From the NCBI GenBank assembly GCA_943331105.2, contig CALQKH020000008.1, positions 105,051 to 169,050 on the forward strand: a stretch of DNA of 64,000 nt, read 5' to 3'. This document shows, one piece after another, positions 45,168 through 55,310 of this stretch (positions are counted from its first letter, which is position 1; each line of letters opens with the position of its first letter). Under the pieces are notes generated by a model that ran no database searches, was not told the DNA's origin, and worked only from the letters and a program-made list of their open reading frames with translations. This DNA comes from Akkermansia muciniphila (GTDB taxonomy: Bacteria > Pseudomonadota > Gammaproteobacteria > Burkholderiales > Burkholderiaceae_C). A program made the position numbers and the translations under genes.

Positions 45168-45606
45168 AGTTTTGTTGCCAAGGCAGCCCGCGAACGCGCC
45201 AGCCGCCTTGGACACCCCGGTGCGCCTGGTCGTCCGGGTCGCCCTCAAAGCCCTCAAGGATGTTGTAGGCCTGCAAACCCAGCTCGGTGGCCCGCTGGGC
45301 AGCGGCGATCGAACGCACACCGCTTCGGCACAGCATCAAGAGTTTTTGCCCCTCTGCGCCCAAAGCCTGCACGCCCGCGTCAAAGTCAGGGTTCACCGCC
45401 ATGCCGGGCCACTGCTTCCAGGCCACAGCATGGGCACCGGGCACAAAACCCACCCAAGCCCGTTCAGCGTCAGTCCGCACGTCCACCAATTTGGCCTCGC
45501 CCGATTGCACCCAGGCCCAAGCCTGTTCAGGCGAAATATCGCCGGCATAGCCAATGGCCGCTGGGATGGCCGGAAATGTGGGTGCAGGCGTGGCGGATGA
45601 GGTCAT
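45166..45606 (-). CDS. Single-domain rhodanese-like sulfurtransferase
   Basis: A 146-residue protein with one rhodanese domain. ISPEQAWAWVQSGEAKLVDVRT (two adjoining parts) leads to the active-site loop LCRSGVRS with the catalytic cysteine. ATG 45606 is chosen over an upstream TTG. It transfers sulfane sulfur; the partner is unknown. It is divergent from icmF with 191 bases between them. Confidence 0.85.
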   Translation of the reverse strand: MTSSATPAPTFPAIPAAIGYAGDISPEQAWAWVQSGEAKLVDVRTDAERAWVGFVPGAHAVAWKQWPGMAVNPDFDAGVQALGAEGQKLLMLCRSGVRSIAAAQRATELGLQAYNILEGFEGDPDDQAHRGVQGGWRVRGLPWQQN

Positions 45607-45741
45607 GGGGTGTTCAATCAAAAGGGTATGGGTCAGTCAAGGCACCGTTGGCAGAAGCCTCTGGCTCAAATCATAGCTTTCCGCTTGGCTGTCCAAGTGT
45701 CAGTGACAGGACAGGCCGCAACGGCTAAGATGCGGGTTTTG

Positions 45742-45759
45742 GTTGACGTTTACGTCAAC
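45742..45759. promoter_or_regulatory. Palindrome upstream of icmF (possible LiuR-like site)
   Basis: GTTGACGTTTACGTCAAC is symmetric except for the two central bases, 39 bases before the icmF start. Similar ACGT-centred palindromes are reported for MerR-type regulators (LiuR) of branched-chain amino acid breakdown, a sensible context for isobutyryl-CoA mutase. Regulator identity is inference. Confidence 0.6.
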
Positions 45760-45797
45760 GTCAAAGCCACAAGACCGCCCTGCTACCGGAGACCCCC

Positions 45798-48700
45798 ATG
45801 ACCGACCTGTCCGCCGAATTCAAAGCCTTGGCCGAATACCGACCCACCCACAAGGTGCGTTTTGTCACTGCCGCCAGTCTTTTTGACGGGCACGACGCTG
45901 CCATCAACATCATGCGCCGCATCCTTCAAAGCATGGGCGCCGAAGTGATCCACCTGGGCCACAACCGCTCGGTGGACGAGGTGGTGACCGCCGCGCTGCA
46001 AGAAGATGCGCAGGGCATCGCCATCAGCTCTTACCAAGGCGGGCACAACGAATATTTCAGCTACATGGTGGACCTGCTCAAAGCCCGAGGCGGCGAGCAC
46101 ATCAAGGTGTTTGGCGGCGGCGGCGGCGTGATCGTGCCGTCCGAGATCCGCGCCTTGGCCGACAAAGGCGTGCGCATTTTCAGCCCAGAAGATGGCCAAA
46201 AAATGGGCTTGGCCGGAATGATCGGCGAGATGGTCATGCGCTGCGACCAAGACATCAGCCCCCTGGCCCCCAAGACCGTGGATGCGATTCAAGGCCATGG
46301 CGAAATGCACTGGCGTGCGCTGGCGCAGTTGATCACAGCGCTTGAAAACGACAAAGCCGATGCCAGCGTTGTCAAAGCCGTGCGCGAACAAGCCGCACAA
46401 AAGAAGGTGCCCGTGCTGGGCATCACCGGCACCGGCGGTGCCGGCAAGTCGAGTCTGACCGACGAGTTGATTCGACGCTTGCGGCTGGACCAAGGCGACG
46501 CGCTGCGCGTGGCCGTGATCTCCATCGACCCTTCGCGTCGCAAGAGCGGTGGCGCGCTGCTGGGCGACCGCATCCGCATGAATGCGATTTCACCTTGGTC
46601 GCAGGGCCCGCGCGTGTTCATGCGCTCGCTGGCCACGCGTGACTTTGGCTCTGAGATCAGCAAATCGCTGCCCGATGTCATCGCTGCTTGCAAGGTGGCC
46701 AATTTTGACGTGATCGTGGTCGAAACCTCCGGCATTGGCCAAGGCGACGCCGCCATCGTGCCGCATGTGGACGTGCCCATGTACGTGATGACCCCCGAAT
46801 TTGGCGCAGCCAGCCAGCTCGAAAAAATCGACATGCTCGACTTTGCCGAGTTTGTGGCCATCAACAAGTTCGACCGCAAAGGCTCATCCGATGCCCTGCG
46901 CGATGTGGCCAAACAAGTGCAGCGCAACAAAGAAGCCTGGACCGTGCCCACCGAGCAAATGCCCGTGTTTGGCACCATGGCCGCGCGCTTCAACGACGAC
47001 GGTGTGACAGCGCTGTACCAAGCCCTCAAAGCCCGCTTGGCCGAGCTGGGCATGCAGACCACCGAAGGCCGTTTGCCTGTGGTCAAGGTGCGCTACAGCA
47101 CCCACCAAAACCCGGTGGTGCCCTCCTCGCGCACCCGCTACTTGGCAGAGATCAGCGATACGGTGCGCGGCTACAAGAAACGTGCCCGCGACCAGGCCCG
47201 CCTGGCCCGCGAAATCCAGCAACTGCGCGCTGCCGCCCGCATGCTCGAAGTGGGCAAGTCCGGTCGCGCCAAAGCTGCAGAGGCCGCCATTGACCTGGCC
47301 GTGAGCCGCGAACAAACCCAAGACCCAACAGCCCGCAAACTGCTGGCCCAATGGCCCGACATGCAAAAAGCCTATGCCGGCGACGAATACGTGGTGAAGA
47401 TCCGCGACAAAGAAATCCGCACGGCCCTCACCACCCAATCTTTGTCTGGCACCACCATCCGCAAAGTGGCGCTGCCCCAATACGAAGACGACGGCGAAGT
47501 GCTCAAGTGGCTGATGCTGGACAACGTGCCCGGCAGCTACCCCTACACCGCAGGCACCTTCGCATTCAAGCGCGAAGGAGAAGACCCCACCCGCATGTTC
47601 GCCGGCGAAGGCGACCCCTTCCGCACCAACCGCCGCTTCAAGCTGGTGTCAGAGGGCTTGCCCGCCAAGCGCTTGTCCACCGCGTTTGACTCGGTCACGC
47701 TGTACGGCAACGACCCTGACCTGCGCCCCGACATCTACGGCAAGATCGGCAACTCGGGCGTGAACGTGGCCACGCTCGACGACATGAAGGTGCTGTACTC
47801 GGGCTTTGACCTGTGCAACCCCACCACCTCGGTGTCGATGACCATCAACGGCCCCGCGCCGTCCATCTTGGCCATGTTCATGAACACGGCCATTGACCAA
47901 AACCTCGACAAGTTCAAACTTGAGAACGGCCGCGAACCCACCGAGACCGAAGCCGCCAAGATCCGCGAATGGGTGCTGGCCAACGTGCGCGGCACGGTGC
48001 AAGCCGACATCCTGAAAGAAGACCAAGGACAAAACACTTGCATCTTCTCGACCGAGTTTTCATTGAAAGTGATGGGCGACATCGCGCAGTACTTTGTGCA
48101 CCATGACGTGCGCAACTTCTACTCGGTGTCCATCTCGGGTTACCACATCGCTGAAGCCGGAGCCAACCCCATCAGCCAGCTGGCGTTCACGCTGAGTAAC
48201 GGTTTCACCTTTGTCGAGGCGTATCTGGCGCGCGGCATGCACATCGACGACTTCGCCCCCAACTTGTCGTTCTTCTTCAGCAACGGCATGGACCCGGAGT
48301 ACACCGTGATGGGCCGCGTGGCGCGTCGCATCTGGGCGGTGGCCATGAAAGAAAAATACGGCGCGAACGAGCGCAGCCAAAAGCTCAAGTACCACATCCA
48401 GACCTCGGGCCGCAGCCTGCACGCGCAAGAGATCCAGTTCAACGACATCCGCACCACACTGCAAGCGCTGATCGCAATCTACGACAACTGCAACAGCCTG
48501 CACACCAACGCGTTTGACGAAGCCATCACCACGCCCACCGAAGACTCGGTGCGCCGCGCCATGGCGATCCAAATGATCATCAACCGCGAGTGGGGCTTGG
48601 CCAAAAACGAAAACCCCAGCCAAGGCGCCTTCATCATCGACGAGCTGACCGAGTTGCTGGAAGAAGCTGTGCTGGCCGAGTTTGAAAAAATCGCCGAGCG

Positions 48701-49088
48701 CGGTGGCGTGCTGGGCGCGATGGAAACCGGCTACCAACGCGGCAAGATCCAAGACGAGTCCATGCACTACGAGATGCTCAAGCACACCGGCGAGTTGCCC
48801 ATCATCGGCGTCAACACCTTCCGCAACCCCAAGGGCGACGAAGTCATGGAAACGCTGGAACTGGCCCGCTCGACCGAAGAAGAAAAGCAGAGCCAACTCC
48901 AGCGCCTGAACGACTTCCACGCCCTGCACGCCAAAGAGTCGCCGGCCATGCTCAAACGTTTGCAGCAGGCCGTGATCGACAACGGCAACGTGTTCGAAGT
49001 ACTGATGGACGCGGTGCGGGTGTGCTCTCTCGGCCAGATCACCAATGCGCTGTTTGAGGTGGGTGGTCAGTACCGACGCAACATGTGA
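45798..49088 (+). CDS. icmF: Fused isobutyryl-CoA mutase (B12 domain, G-protein, mutase)
   Basis: A 1,096-residue IcmF. Order: B12-binding domain (about 18-150, with [14 protein letters not shown] carrying the cobalt-ligand His), a MeaB-like GTPase (about 205-420, [17 protein letters not shown]), then the mutase barrel (about 560-1,090). Specificity positions read F588 (YTAGTFAF) and Q745 (GQNTCIF); the pair is Phe/Gln in isobutyryl-CoA mutases but Tyr/Arg in methylmalonyl-CoA mutase. It interconverts isobutyryl- and n-butyryl-CoA, with its own reactivating chaperone. Length is typical. Confidence 0.93.
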   Translation: MTDLSAEFKALAEYRPTHKVRFVTAASLFDGHDAAINIMRRILQSMGAEVIHLGHNRSVDEVVTAALQEDAQGIAISSYQGGHNEYFSYMVDLLKARGGEHIKVFGGGGGVIVPSEIRALADKGVRIFSPEDGQKMGLAGMIGEMVMRCDQDISPLAPKTVDAIQGHGEMHWRALAQLITALENDKADASVVKAVREQAAQKKVPVLGITGTGGAGKSSLTDELIRRLRLDQGDALRVAVISIDPSRRKSGGALLGDRIRMNAISPWSQGPRVFMRSLATRDFGSEISKSLPDVIAACKVANFDVIVVETSGIGQGDAAIVPHVDVPMYVMTPEFGAASQLEKIDMLDFAEFVAINKFDRKGSSDALRDVAKQVQRNKEAWTVPTEQMPVFGTMAARFNDDGVTALYQALKARLAELGMQTTEGRLPVVKVRYSTHQNPVVPSSRTRYLAEISDTVRGYKKRARDQARLAREIQQLRAAARMLEVGKSGRAKAAEAAIDLAVSREQTQDPTARKLLAQWPDMQKAYAGDEYVVKIRDKEIRTALTTQSLSGTTIRKVALPQYEDDGEVLKWLMLDNVPGSYPYTAGTFAFKREGEDPTRMFAGEGDPFRTNRRFKLVSEGLPAKRLSTAFDSVTLYGNDPDLRPDIYGKIGNSGVNVATLDDMKVLYSGFDLCNPTTSVSMTINGPAPSILAMFMNTAIDQNLDKFKLENGREPTETEAAKIREWVLANVRGTVQADILKEDQGQNTCIFSTEFSLKVMGDIAQYFVHHDVRNFYSVSISGYHIAEAGANPISQLAFTLSNGFTFVEAYLARGMHIDDFAPNLSFFFSNGMDPEYTVMGRVARRIWAVAMKEKYGANERSQKLKYHIQTSGRSLHAQEIQFNDIRTTLQALIAIYDNCNSLHTNAFDEAITTPTEDSVRRAMAIQMIINREWGLAKNENPSQGAFIIDELTELLEEAVLAEFEKIAERGGVLGAMETGYQRGKIQDESMHYEMLKHTGELPIIGVNTFRNPKGDEVMETLELARSTEEEKQSQLQRLNDFHALHAKESPAMLKRLQQAVIDNGNVFEVLMDAVRVCSLGQITNALFEVGGQYRRNM

Positions 49089-49105
49089 TTTGAAAGGCAT
49101 CGCCC

Positions 49106-50344
49106 ATGGTTAAACGTCACTCAATTTTGACGCTGGCTCTGCTGTTGGTGGGGGCTTGGGCGCACGCCGACACGGCGGCCTTCCTGCGCGAGCGTGAGCA
49201 AAAATTCAAGCCGCCCGCTGCAGCCAAGGACTTCCACACTTTTGCGCCGGTCAGGGTGGCCACGTTTTCCAACTGGGCCAAGTACTTCAACTCCTGCACC
49301 ATTGAGCCGGGGCCACAAAGTCGCAACTTGGGACAAGGGCAGTTGCCTCGCCCGCTGAGTTATTCACGCTTCCCTGTAGGCGGAACCCGAACCCTGGATG
49401 ACTTTGTAGAAACCTACCAAGTCACTTCCTTGATTGCCGCGCAAGGTGACACAATTCTGGAAGAGCGCTACCCGCGCATGCGTTTAGCTTCGGATAAATT
49501 CGCGTCCTTTTCCATGGCCAAGTCCATCACCGGTTTATTGGTTGGCATTGCGCTGGACGAAGGCAAGATCGCCTCGCTGGACGACCCGGCCAGCAAGTAT
49601 GTGCCAGCCATTGCTGACTCGGCCTATGGCGCCATCAGCTTGCGGCACCTGCTGCGCATGAGCTCAGGCAGGATCTACAGCGAAAACTACTCAGGAGCGG
49701 ATGACAACGCCCGTACCTTGTCCAGCCTAGAGTCACAGGGCGCCATCACGGCCATCAACATATTCACAGGAAAACCCTTTCACACGCCCGGCACCAAATT
49801 CAACTACGCAGGGATTGAATCCATCGTGCTCAACCAGGTGGTCTCTCACGCCACAGGACAATCCATCTGTCAGTACATGCAGGAAAAAATTTGGGGCCCC
49901 ATTGGTGCTCAAGACAGCGGCACGTGGCAACTGGACGGTGCGGGTCAAGCCATGGGCCAAATGGGGTTTGCTGCCACAGCCCGCGACTGGGTGCGCCTGG
50001 GACTGATGATCGTCAACGATGGCAAGGTCGGTGATCGACAAGTCATCTCCAAATCGTATCTGGATGAGGCCACGCGCATGAGCGCTCAACCCGAACAGTT
50101 TCACAAAGGCAAGGGGGTCAATCGTCTTTACGGATATGGCTACCAATTCTGGCTGCACGGTGAAAACCAGCCGGTCATGTTGGGGGTATATGGTCAACAC
50201 TTGTTTCTGGATCGCAGCCGCAAAGCCGTTTTGCTGATCACCAGCGCCTGGCCCAGCACAGTCATGCCCATGTACTCCATGAATTACAGCCGCTTGTTTG
50301 AAGCTTTCACCGAAAGTCTGGATACGCCGCCCACCAAGCCTTGA
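49106..50344 (+). CDS. Secreted serine hydrolase, class C beta-lactamase-like
   Basis: A 412-residue protein with a signal peptide (about 1-21, ending AHA). The SxxK motif is in FSMAKSITGLLVG (Ser about 135), and the Tyr base is in KFNYAGIES. The NylB/esterase/penicillin-binding-like family has many substrates, so amide or ester hydrolysis in the periplasm is all that can be said. It starts 17 bases after icmF and may be co-transcribed, though no functional link is obvious. Confidence 0.78.
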   Translation: MVKRHSILTLALLLVGAWAHADTAAFLREREQKFKPPAAAKDFHTFAPVRVATFSNWAKYFNSCTIEPGPQSRNLGQGQLPRPLSYSRFPVGGTRTLDDFVETYQVTSLIAAQGDTILEERYPRMRLASDKFASFSMAKSITGLLVGIALDEGKIASLDDPASKYVPAIADSAYGAISLRHLLRMSSGRIYSENYSGADDNARTLSSLESQGAITAINIFTGKPFHTPGTKFNYAGIESIVLNQVVSHATGQSICQYMQEKIWGPIGAQDSGTWQLDGAGQAMGQMGFAATARDWVRLGLMIVNDGKVGDRQVISKSYLDEATRMSAQPEQFHKGKGVNRLYGYGYQFWLHGENQPVMLGVYGQHLFLDRSRKAVLLITSAWPSTVMPMYSMNYSRLFEAFTESLDTPPTKP

Positions 50345-50426
50345 CGCACTTGACCTAGCGCATCCCAGTCAGCAGGATGGCAAGCCTCATTGGGTCTGCG
50401 CCCAAGCATCATGTGAACGCTATCGC

Positions 50427-50474
50427 GTGACAATTATCCTTGTATTTTTAATATGACATGTTTAAAATGCAAGG
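50427..50474 (+). promoter_or_regulatory. Promoter plus inverted repeat before DUF4143 ATPase
   Basis: GTGACA (50427-50432) and TAATAT (50449-50454) are separated by 16 bases. An imperfect inverted repeat, with 14-base arms matching at 12 places, spans 50438-50474 and ends at the ATG. No separate ribosome site is visible, so the transcript may be nearly leaderless and the repeat may act as an operator. Confidence 0.5.
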
Positions 50475-51629
50475 ATGTTTCAAAGAAAATCTGCGCTTGA
50501 AATACGCCAACAACTGGGCTTGAGCCCTGCTGTGGCCATTTTGGGCGCCCGTCAAATCGGCAAGACCACGCTGGCCAAGCAAATCGCTGCTGAGTTTCCT
50601 GACTCGATTTACCTTGACTTGGAAAACGCCCAAGCTCGCGCCAAGCTGGATCAAGCCGATGTATTTTTCGAAGCCAACCGTCACCGCTTGGTGGTTTTGG
50701 ATGAAATTCAAAATGTCCCGGAGCTGTTCAGCACCCTGCGTGGGGAGATTGATGCAGACCGGCATCCTGGTCGATTCCTGATCCTGGGTTCAGCCTCATT
50801 CAAATTGCTCCAGCAATCCCAATCCCTCGCGGGGCGTTTGGCCTTGGTGGACATGGCCCCCCTGCTGTTGAGCGAAGTGCATCAAAGTTTTCAAGACATT
50901 CAAACCCTGTGGGTGCGTGGTGGATTTCCCGGCAGCTATACCGCGCCTCAAGACGACGCCTCTTGGCTCTGGCGCGATGCTTTTGTCAGGCACTTCCTCC
51001 ACACCGATCTGCCCGCCTTGGGCATCAATATCGAGCCCGAATTGATGCGGCGCTTTTGGCGCATGGTGGCGCACCTGCACGGCCAGCTGTTCAACGCGTC
51101 CAGCATCGCGGCATCACTGGGCGTCTCGTCACCCACAGTCACCCGGTATTTGGACCATTTGGTGCAGTCGCTCATGCTGCGCCGCTTGGAGCCGCTCCAT
51201 GCCAACTTGGGCAAGCGGCTGGTCAAATCACCCAAAATTTATGTGCGCGACAGTGGTTTGCTGCACTACCTGCTGGGCATGCGCAACGTCCATGATTTGA
51301 TGGGCCACCCCAACACGGGCGCTTCATGGGAAGGCTTTTGTATCGAGCAAATTTGCAACCATTTGCCCACAGGTGCCAGTGTTTCTTTTTACCGAACCGC
51401 CGCGGGCGCTGAGTTGGATGTGGTGGTTGAGACAGGCCATAAAACCACCGGGTTTGAAATCAAATTTTCGTCTGCCCCCAAAGTGTCCAAAGGCTTTTGG
51501 CAGGCCTGCGAAGACATCGGGGTCCACAAAGCCTACGTCGTGGCGCCTGTGCAAGAGGGTTGGGCCATGCCAAACAATGTCCAAGTCGTCTCGCCTTTGG
51601 ACATCCCCAGGCTTCTGAGCAACTGTTGA
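50475..51629 (+). CDS. AAA-family ATPase with DUF4143
   Basis: A 384-residue protein. Walker A is AILGARQIGKTTLAKQ (about 23-38), Walker B RLVVLDEIQNVP (about 73-84) and sensor LILGSASFKLL. The C-terminal DUF4143 domain has a nuclease-like pattern, ELDVVVE then FEIKFS. Such proteins are common, accessory and of unknown function; defence or toxin-like roles have been suggested for relatives. It has its own promoter and stands alone. Confidence 0.85.
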   Translation: MFQRKSALEIRQQLGLSPAVAILGARQIGKTTLAKQIAAEFPDSIYLDLENAQARAKLDQADVFFEANRHRLVVLDEIQNVPELFSTLRGEIDADRHPGRFLILGSASFKLLQQSQSLAGRLALVDMAPLLLSEVHQSFQDIQTLWVRGGFPGSYTAPQDDASWLWRDAFVRHFLHTDLPALGINIEPELMRRFWRMVAHLHGQLFNASSIAASLGVSSPTVTRYLDHLVQSLMLRRLEPLHANLGKRLVKSPKIYVRDSGLLHYLLGMRNVHDLMGHPNTGASWEGFCIEQICNHLPTGASVSFYRTAAGAELDVVVETGHKTTGFEIKFSSAPKVSKGFWQACEDIGVHKAYVVAPVQEGWAMPNNVQVVSPLDIPRLLSNC

Positions 51630-51715
51630 ATGACCTTAGGATACGCCACCGCCTTGCCGGTGAATGTGTTTGTGCAAGACTTCGATAACCCGTTCCAGTG
51701 AAAAGGCTCACCGCC

Positions 51716-52504
51716 ATGACCCAACGTATTCCACAAGCCCTGATGGGCCTCATTTGCATGGGGTGCATCTCTGTCGGAGCTCAGCCCCAACAACCGCCCA
51801 CACCACCCGCCGCCATTGCACCGCTGATGACGGAAGCAGAACGTCAACAGGTTGCATTTGGTACGGGGTTTTCAATCGGCAACGGCTTTGTTCTCACGGC
51901 CCAACATGTGGTCAAAAACCTCAGCAAGGTGTTGGTGGGTTCAACCCAAACAGGCAAATGGGTCAGCTCAGACGTGGTCAAAATCGATGCCGTTCTCGAT
52001 TTGGCGCTGATCAAAACCTCGCTCGAGCTGCCCGCACTCCAGTTGGCCAGATCTGACAAAGTGCCGATGGGCTTAGAGGTGTCGGTGATCGGTTTCCCTC
52101 AGCCCAAAATCCAGGGTCTGACGCCCAAAATCACACAAGGCATCATCAACGGCTACCCGAACCACAAACAACAAGCAGAAGACCGGGGTTACTTTCAAAT
52201 CAGCGCCGACATATCGCAAGGCAACTCAGGCGGCCCCTTGATTGGGCCCGACGGATCCGTCATCGGCATGGTCCAACGCAAGCTCAACTCGCAACGGGTT
52301 CTGGAGCGCACACAAGACTGGACCGTCAACGTGGGCTTTGCGCTGCGGTCATCGCATATTTTGGGATTTCTCGAAGGGACTGCGGCCACGGTGCAAGTCA
52401 AACCCCTTGAAACACAAACCCTCCTGCGCCCCTTTCAAATCTTTGAAAAGGTCAACCCAGGCGTTGTGTCCATCATTGCCAGAACAGAACCCGTCAACAG
52501 GTGA
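51716..52504 (+). CDS. Periplasmic trypsin-like serine protease
   Basis: A 262-residue exported protease. After a signal peptide come the catalytic His in LTAQHVVKN, Asp in AVLDLALIKTS and Ser in ISQGNSGGPLIGPDG, the DegP/trypsin-2 order. No PDZ domain is present. ATG 51716 is preferred; an in-frame GTG at 51698 is possible. It lies convergent to the TolC gene of the secretion cluster, with a gap of 40 bases. Confidence 0.83.
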   Translation: MTQRIPQALMGLICMGCISVGAQPQQPPTPPAAIAPLMTEAERQQVAFGTGFSIGNGFVLTAQHVVKNLSKVLVGSTQTGKWVSSDVVKIDAVLDLALIKTSLELPALQLARSDKVPMGLEVSVIGFPQPKIQGLTPKITQGIINGYPNHKQQAEDRGYFQISADISQGNSGGPLIGPDGSVIGMVQRKLNSQRVLERTQDWTVNVGFALRSSHILGFLEGTAATVQVKPLETQTLLRPFQIFEKVNPGVVSIIARTEPVNR

Positions 52505-52544
52505 TCGCCTGCTTAAACTCAGCAGCCCCCGTCAACGCGCACCC

Positions 52545-53966
52545 TCAATCCACAGAAAAACCTAAAAACTGGTTCAGCAAAGCTGCCGAAGCCAGCAACT
52601 TGTAAGACGCCAAGGCTTTGTCCACCTCTGCATCGATCAAATCCCTGCCCGAAAAATACAAAGCTTCTTGTGCGGTCAGCAAATCCAGCAACGTACCCCG
52701 GCGATAAGCGTACTGCTCTCGCACCATGCGCAGCGAATCGGCGGCCAACCCCGCCGTCAAACGGCGAGAGTTCAACAAGGGTTGTGCAAACTGCGACTCC
52801 ATGATCAATTGCTCAATCTGCCGCTTGTACTCCAGCTCTGCGGCCTGCAACTCTTCTTGAGACTGCATGACTTTTTGCACCGCTTGATCAATTCGCGCCG
52901 TATCTGCACCGCCGGTATACAAGGCCTGCCTCGCCACCAAGGCAACCGTCCTGTCCGTACCCGGCGTTCCAGGCGCAACCCAATCACGGCGGGTCGAACT
53001 CAACTCCAAATTAATGCTCGCAAAAGACTTGGCCCGCGCATTTCTCGCATCGGCTTCTGCCACAGCGCGAGCGGCCTGCGCCACCCTGACCTTCCAACTC
53101 ACCTGACCTGCCAAGCCCACTTCAGACATCAAGTCGCCAGTGGCATTGATGTCAAACACGGGGCTGTCAAATCTGACATTCGACCCATCACCACCAAAAT
53201 ACTCGCGGTAGCTCGCCTGCACAGACCCCAAATTTTTGCGGTACGTGGTTTTATTCGCTGTCGCTTCTGCCAATCGCGACTCCGCCCGAACCACATCACT
53301 GAGCGTACCGCCACCAATTTCCTGCCGCTGCTTGACCAGGTTCAAGATCGCTGCGCGCGCATCCTCGTTCCTTTGAGCCAATTCAAATTGCCGCAGCGCC
53401 CTCACCAGTTCATGGTAAGCCTGTACCGCCTTGAACGACACATCCGACTCGGTTGAAAACTGCCTGTAAAGACTCTGCTGGTCTTTGGCATTGGCCGCCT
53501 CGATCAAACTGTTGGTGGCACCAAAGTCATACACCAGCTGCCGCACCGTCACATTGAAACTGGCATTGTCATAAACGCGTGAAGGTGTCCCCAAAATCGC
53601 ACTGGGATCGTTGTTCACCTTGCCATTGTTCAACTGGGTGGACACCTGCGGCATCCAGCCCGCACGCGACTCTCGGATCGCAAATTGATTGGCCCTGCGC
53701 GCAAACCGAACCGCTTTGACGTCAGGGTGTTTGAGCGCCGCATCGACCACCACGCCACGGAACGCCTCCAACTGAGCCTCACCCCAAGAGCGTCGATCCA
53801 CTGACACAAAAGACTGCATGAAAGCAATCTGTGACTCCCCCAAGCCCATGACCAGAGAGTTCACCTCGTCAGGCAATGGCGCCAGTGGGGGCTGATTTTG
53901 CGCACACACGCCCCAAGAAGCCAAGGACAAACCACACGCCATCAAAAGACCAGCCATTGATTTCAT
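52545..53966 (-). CDS. TolC-family outer-membrane channel (type I secretion)
   Basis: A 473-residue outer-membrane efflux protein. Signal peptide about 1-23 (ending GVCAQ), then two similar halves rich in coiled coil, with RANQFAIRESRAGWMPQVST and VREQYAYRRGTLLDLLTAQEA as typical hairpin segments. It forms the exit duct. It starts three bases after the HlyD-type gene stop and completes the three-part exporter. Confidence 0.88.
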   Translation of the reverse strand: MKSMAGLLMACGLSLASWGVCAQNQPPLAPLPDEVNSLVMGLGESQIAFMQSFVSVDRRSWGEAQLEAFRGVVVDAALKHPDVKAVRFARRANQFAIRESRAGWMPQVSTQLNNGKVNNDPSAILGTPSRVYDNASFNVTVRQLVYDFGATNSLIEAANAKDQQSLYRQFSTESDVSFKAVQAYHELVRALRQFELAQRNEDARAAILNLVKQRQEIGGGTLSDVVRAESRLAEATANKTTYRKNLGSVQASYREYFGGDGSNVRFDSPVFDINATGDLMSEVGLAGQVSWKVRVAQAARAVAEADARNARAKSFASINLELSSTRRDWVAPGTPGTDRTVALVARQALYTGGADTARIDQAVQKVMQSQEELQAAELEYKRQIEQLIMESQFAQPLLNSRRLTAGLAADSLRMVREQYAYRRGTLLDLLTAQEALYFSGRDLIDAEVDKALASYKLLASAALLNQFLGFSVD

Positions 53967-53969
53967 CGA

Positions 53970-55310
53970 TCAGCGCTCCCTGAATGCATTTTCTTTGACC
54001 GCCACCAAGGGCTTGGACAAATACTCCCAAATGGTTCTGTGCCCGGTGATGATGTCCACCTGCGCCTGCATGCCCGGCATGACCTCAAACTTGTTGCCAC
54101 GCACCTCCATCGTGGAAGACGTCTCGATGCGGGCCACGTAAAAGCTCTCACCTTTTTCATTCGTCACCGAATCGGGCGCAATGCGAACCACCTTGCCCAT
54201 CAGCGAACCAAAAATCGAATAGTCGTAGGCAGTCAACTTCACATTGGCCATCTGCCCCACCTTGACAAAGCCAATGTCACTGGGCAACACATTCGCCTCC
54301 AGCACCAACTGCTCATCCACAGGCACCACTTCCACAATCGGCTCACCCGGCTTGACGACACCGCCCACGGTGTTCACCATCACCCGGTTGACGATACCCG
54401 CCACGGGCGAGCGCATTTCTGTTCGGCCTTTTTTGTCCTTCAAGCTGGGCAATATTTCTTTGAGCGAGCGGTATTCGGCCAAGGTCTTGTTGGACTCTGC
54501 CCGCGCATCCGAACGGAACTGCCTGACGGCACTGTCCTTTCGCGCCAAGGTCTCATCCACACCCGACTGCAAGCGTTTGATGGCCGATCGCGCCGTCTCC
54601 TCACGCCCCTCGGCATCGGCCAAAGTGCGGTCCAACCGAACCAGCTCCAGCTTGGGCTCCAGGCCCTTGGCCACCAGTCTTGACAAAATTTCCCGCTCCT
54701 CACGCCCCAAACCCAACATCTTGCTGGCCGTGGCCAAAGCAATGCGGTTTTCTTGCAGCTCTTGTGTCTTTTGCTCAATTTGTGCCTGCAACATGTCCAG
54801 CTGAGACTTCAACTGTCCAGCGCGTGTCTCAAAGGCGTTGCGCTCCAAATCCACAAACTCCTTGCCGGCTTGCATCACCTGCGCATCAAACACCGGCAAA
54901 ACCCCCTCACTCTCTGCGTTCAAACGGGCCAGCCGCGCGGCCAGGGCATTGGCCTGTTGCAAGCGCGATTGCAGATCCGAGTCAAACTGCGTTTCGCTCA
55001 AAGACACCAACAACGTGCCCTCGCTCACCCTTTGCCCAGCTTTGACATGAATGGCCGACACAATGCCGCCCTCCAAGTTTTGGATCAGCTGAATCTTCCC
55101 AGACGTGATCACCCGCCCTTGGCTGCGCGCCACCGTCTCCACAGTGGCAAAGTAAGCCCACAACATCAAGCCCACCGTGATGGCAGAGATCACATAAAGC
55201 AAATAGGTCGACGCCTTCTTCACCTCACCCAATTGACCCGCCTCGGCCACACTCAGCTGCTTGGGATCTGCAACACCCCTCAAAGCAGCCAGTTTGTCTT
55301 TCCAGCTCAT
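53970..55310 (-). CDS. HlyD-family adaptor of type I secretion
   Basis: A 446-residue membrane-fusion protein. One membrane helix (about 35-57), a lipoyl-like LQLI region with GGIVSAIHVKAGQRV, long coiled coils (about 100-280), and the beta domain RSPVAGIVNRVMVNTVGGVV leading to EVMPGMQAQVDIITGHRTIW. It bridges the ABC exporter and TolC. Its ATG overlaps the ATPase stop by four bases. Confidence 0.92.
   Translation of the reverse strand: MSWKDKLAALRGVADPKQLSVAEAGQLGEVKKASTYLLYVISAITVGLMLWAYFATVETVARSQGRVITSGKIQLIQNLEGGIVSAIHVKAGQRVSEGTLLVSLSETQFDSDLQSRLQQANALAARLARLNAESEGVLPVFDAQVMQAGKEFVDLERNAFETRAGQLKSQLDMLQAQIEQKTQELQENRIALATASKMLGLGREEREILSRLVAKGLEPKLELVRLDRTLADAEGREETARSAIKRLQSGVDETLARKDSAVRQFRSDARAESNKTLAEYRSLKEILPSLKDKKGRTEMRSPVAGIVNRVMVNTVGGVVKPGEPIVEVVPVDEQLVLEANVLPSDIGFVKVGQMANVKLTAYDYSIFGSLMGKVVRIAPDSVTNEKGESFYVARIETSSTMEVRGNKFEVMPGMQAQVDIITGHRTIWEYLSKPLVAVKENAFRER

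Noticed and set aside
45607..45797. Possible cobalamin riboswitch upstream of the B12-dependent icmF
   Set aside because: The gap is under 200 bases and no B12-box-like segment was seen; the palindrome better explains regulation.
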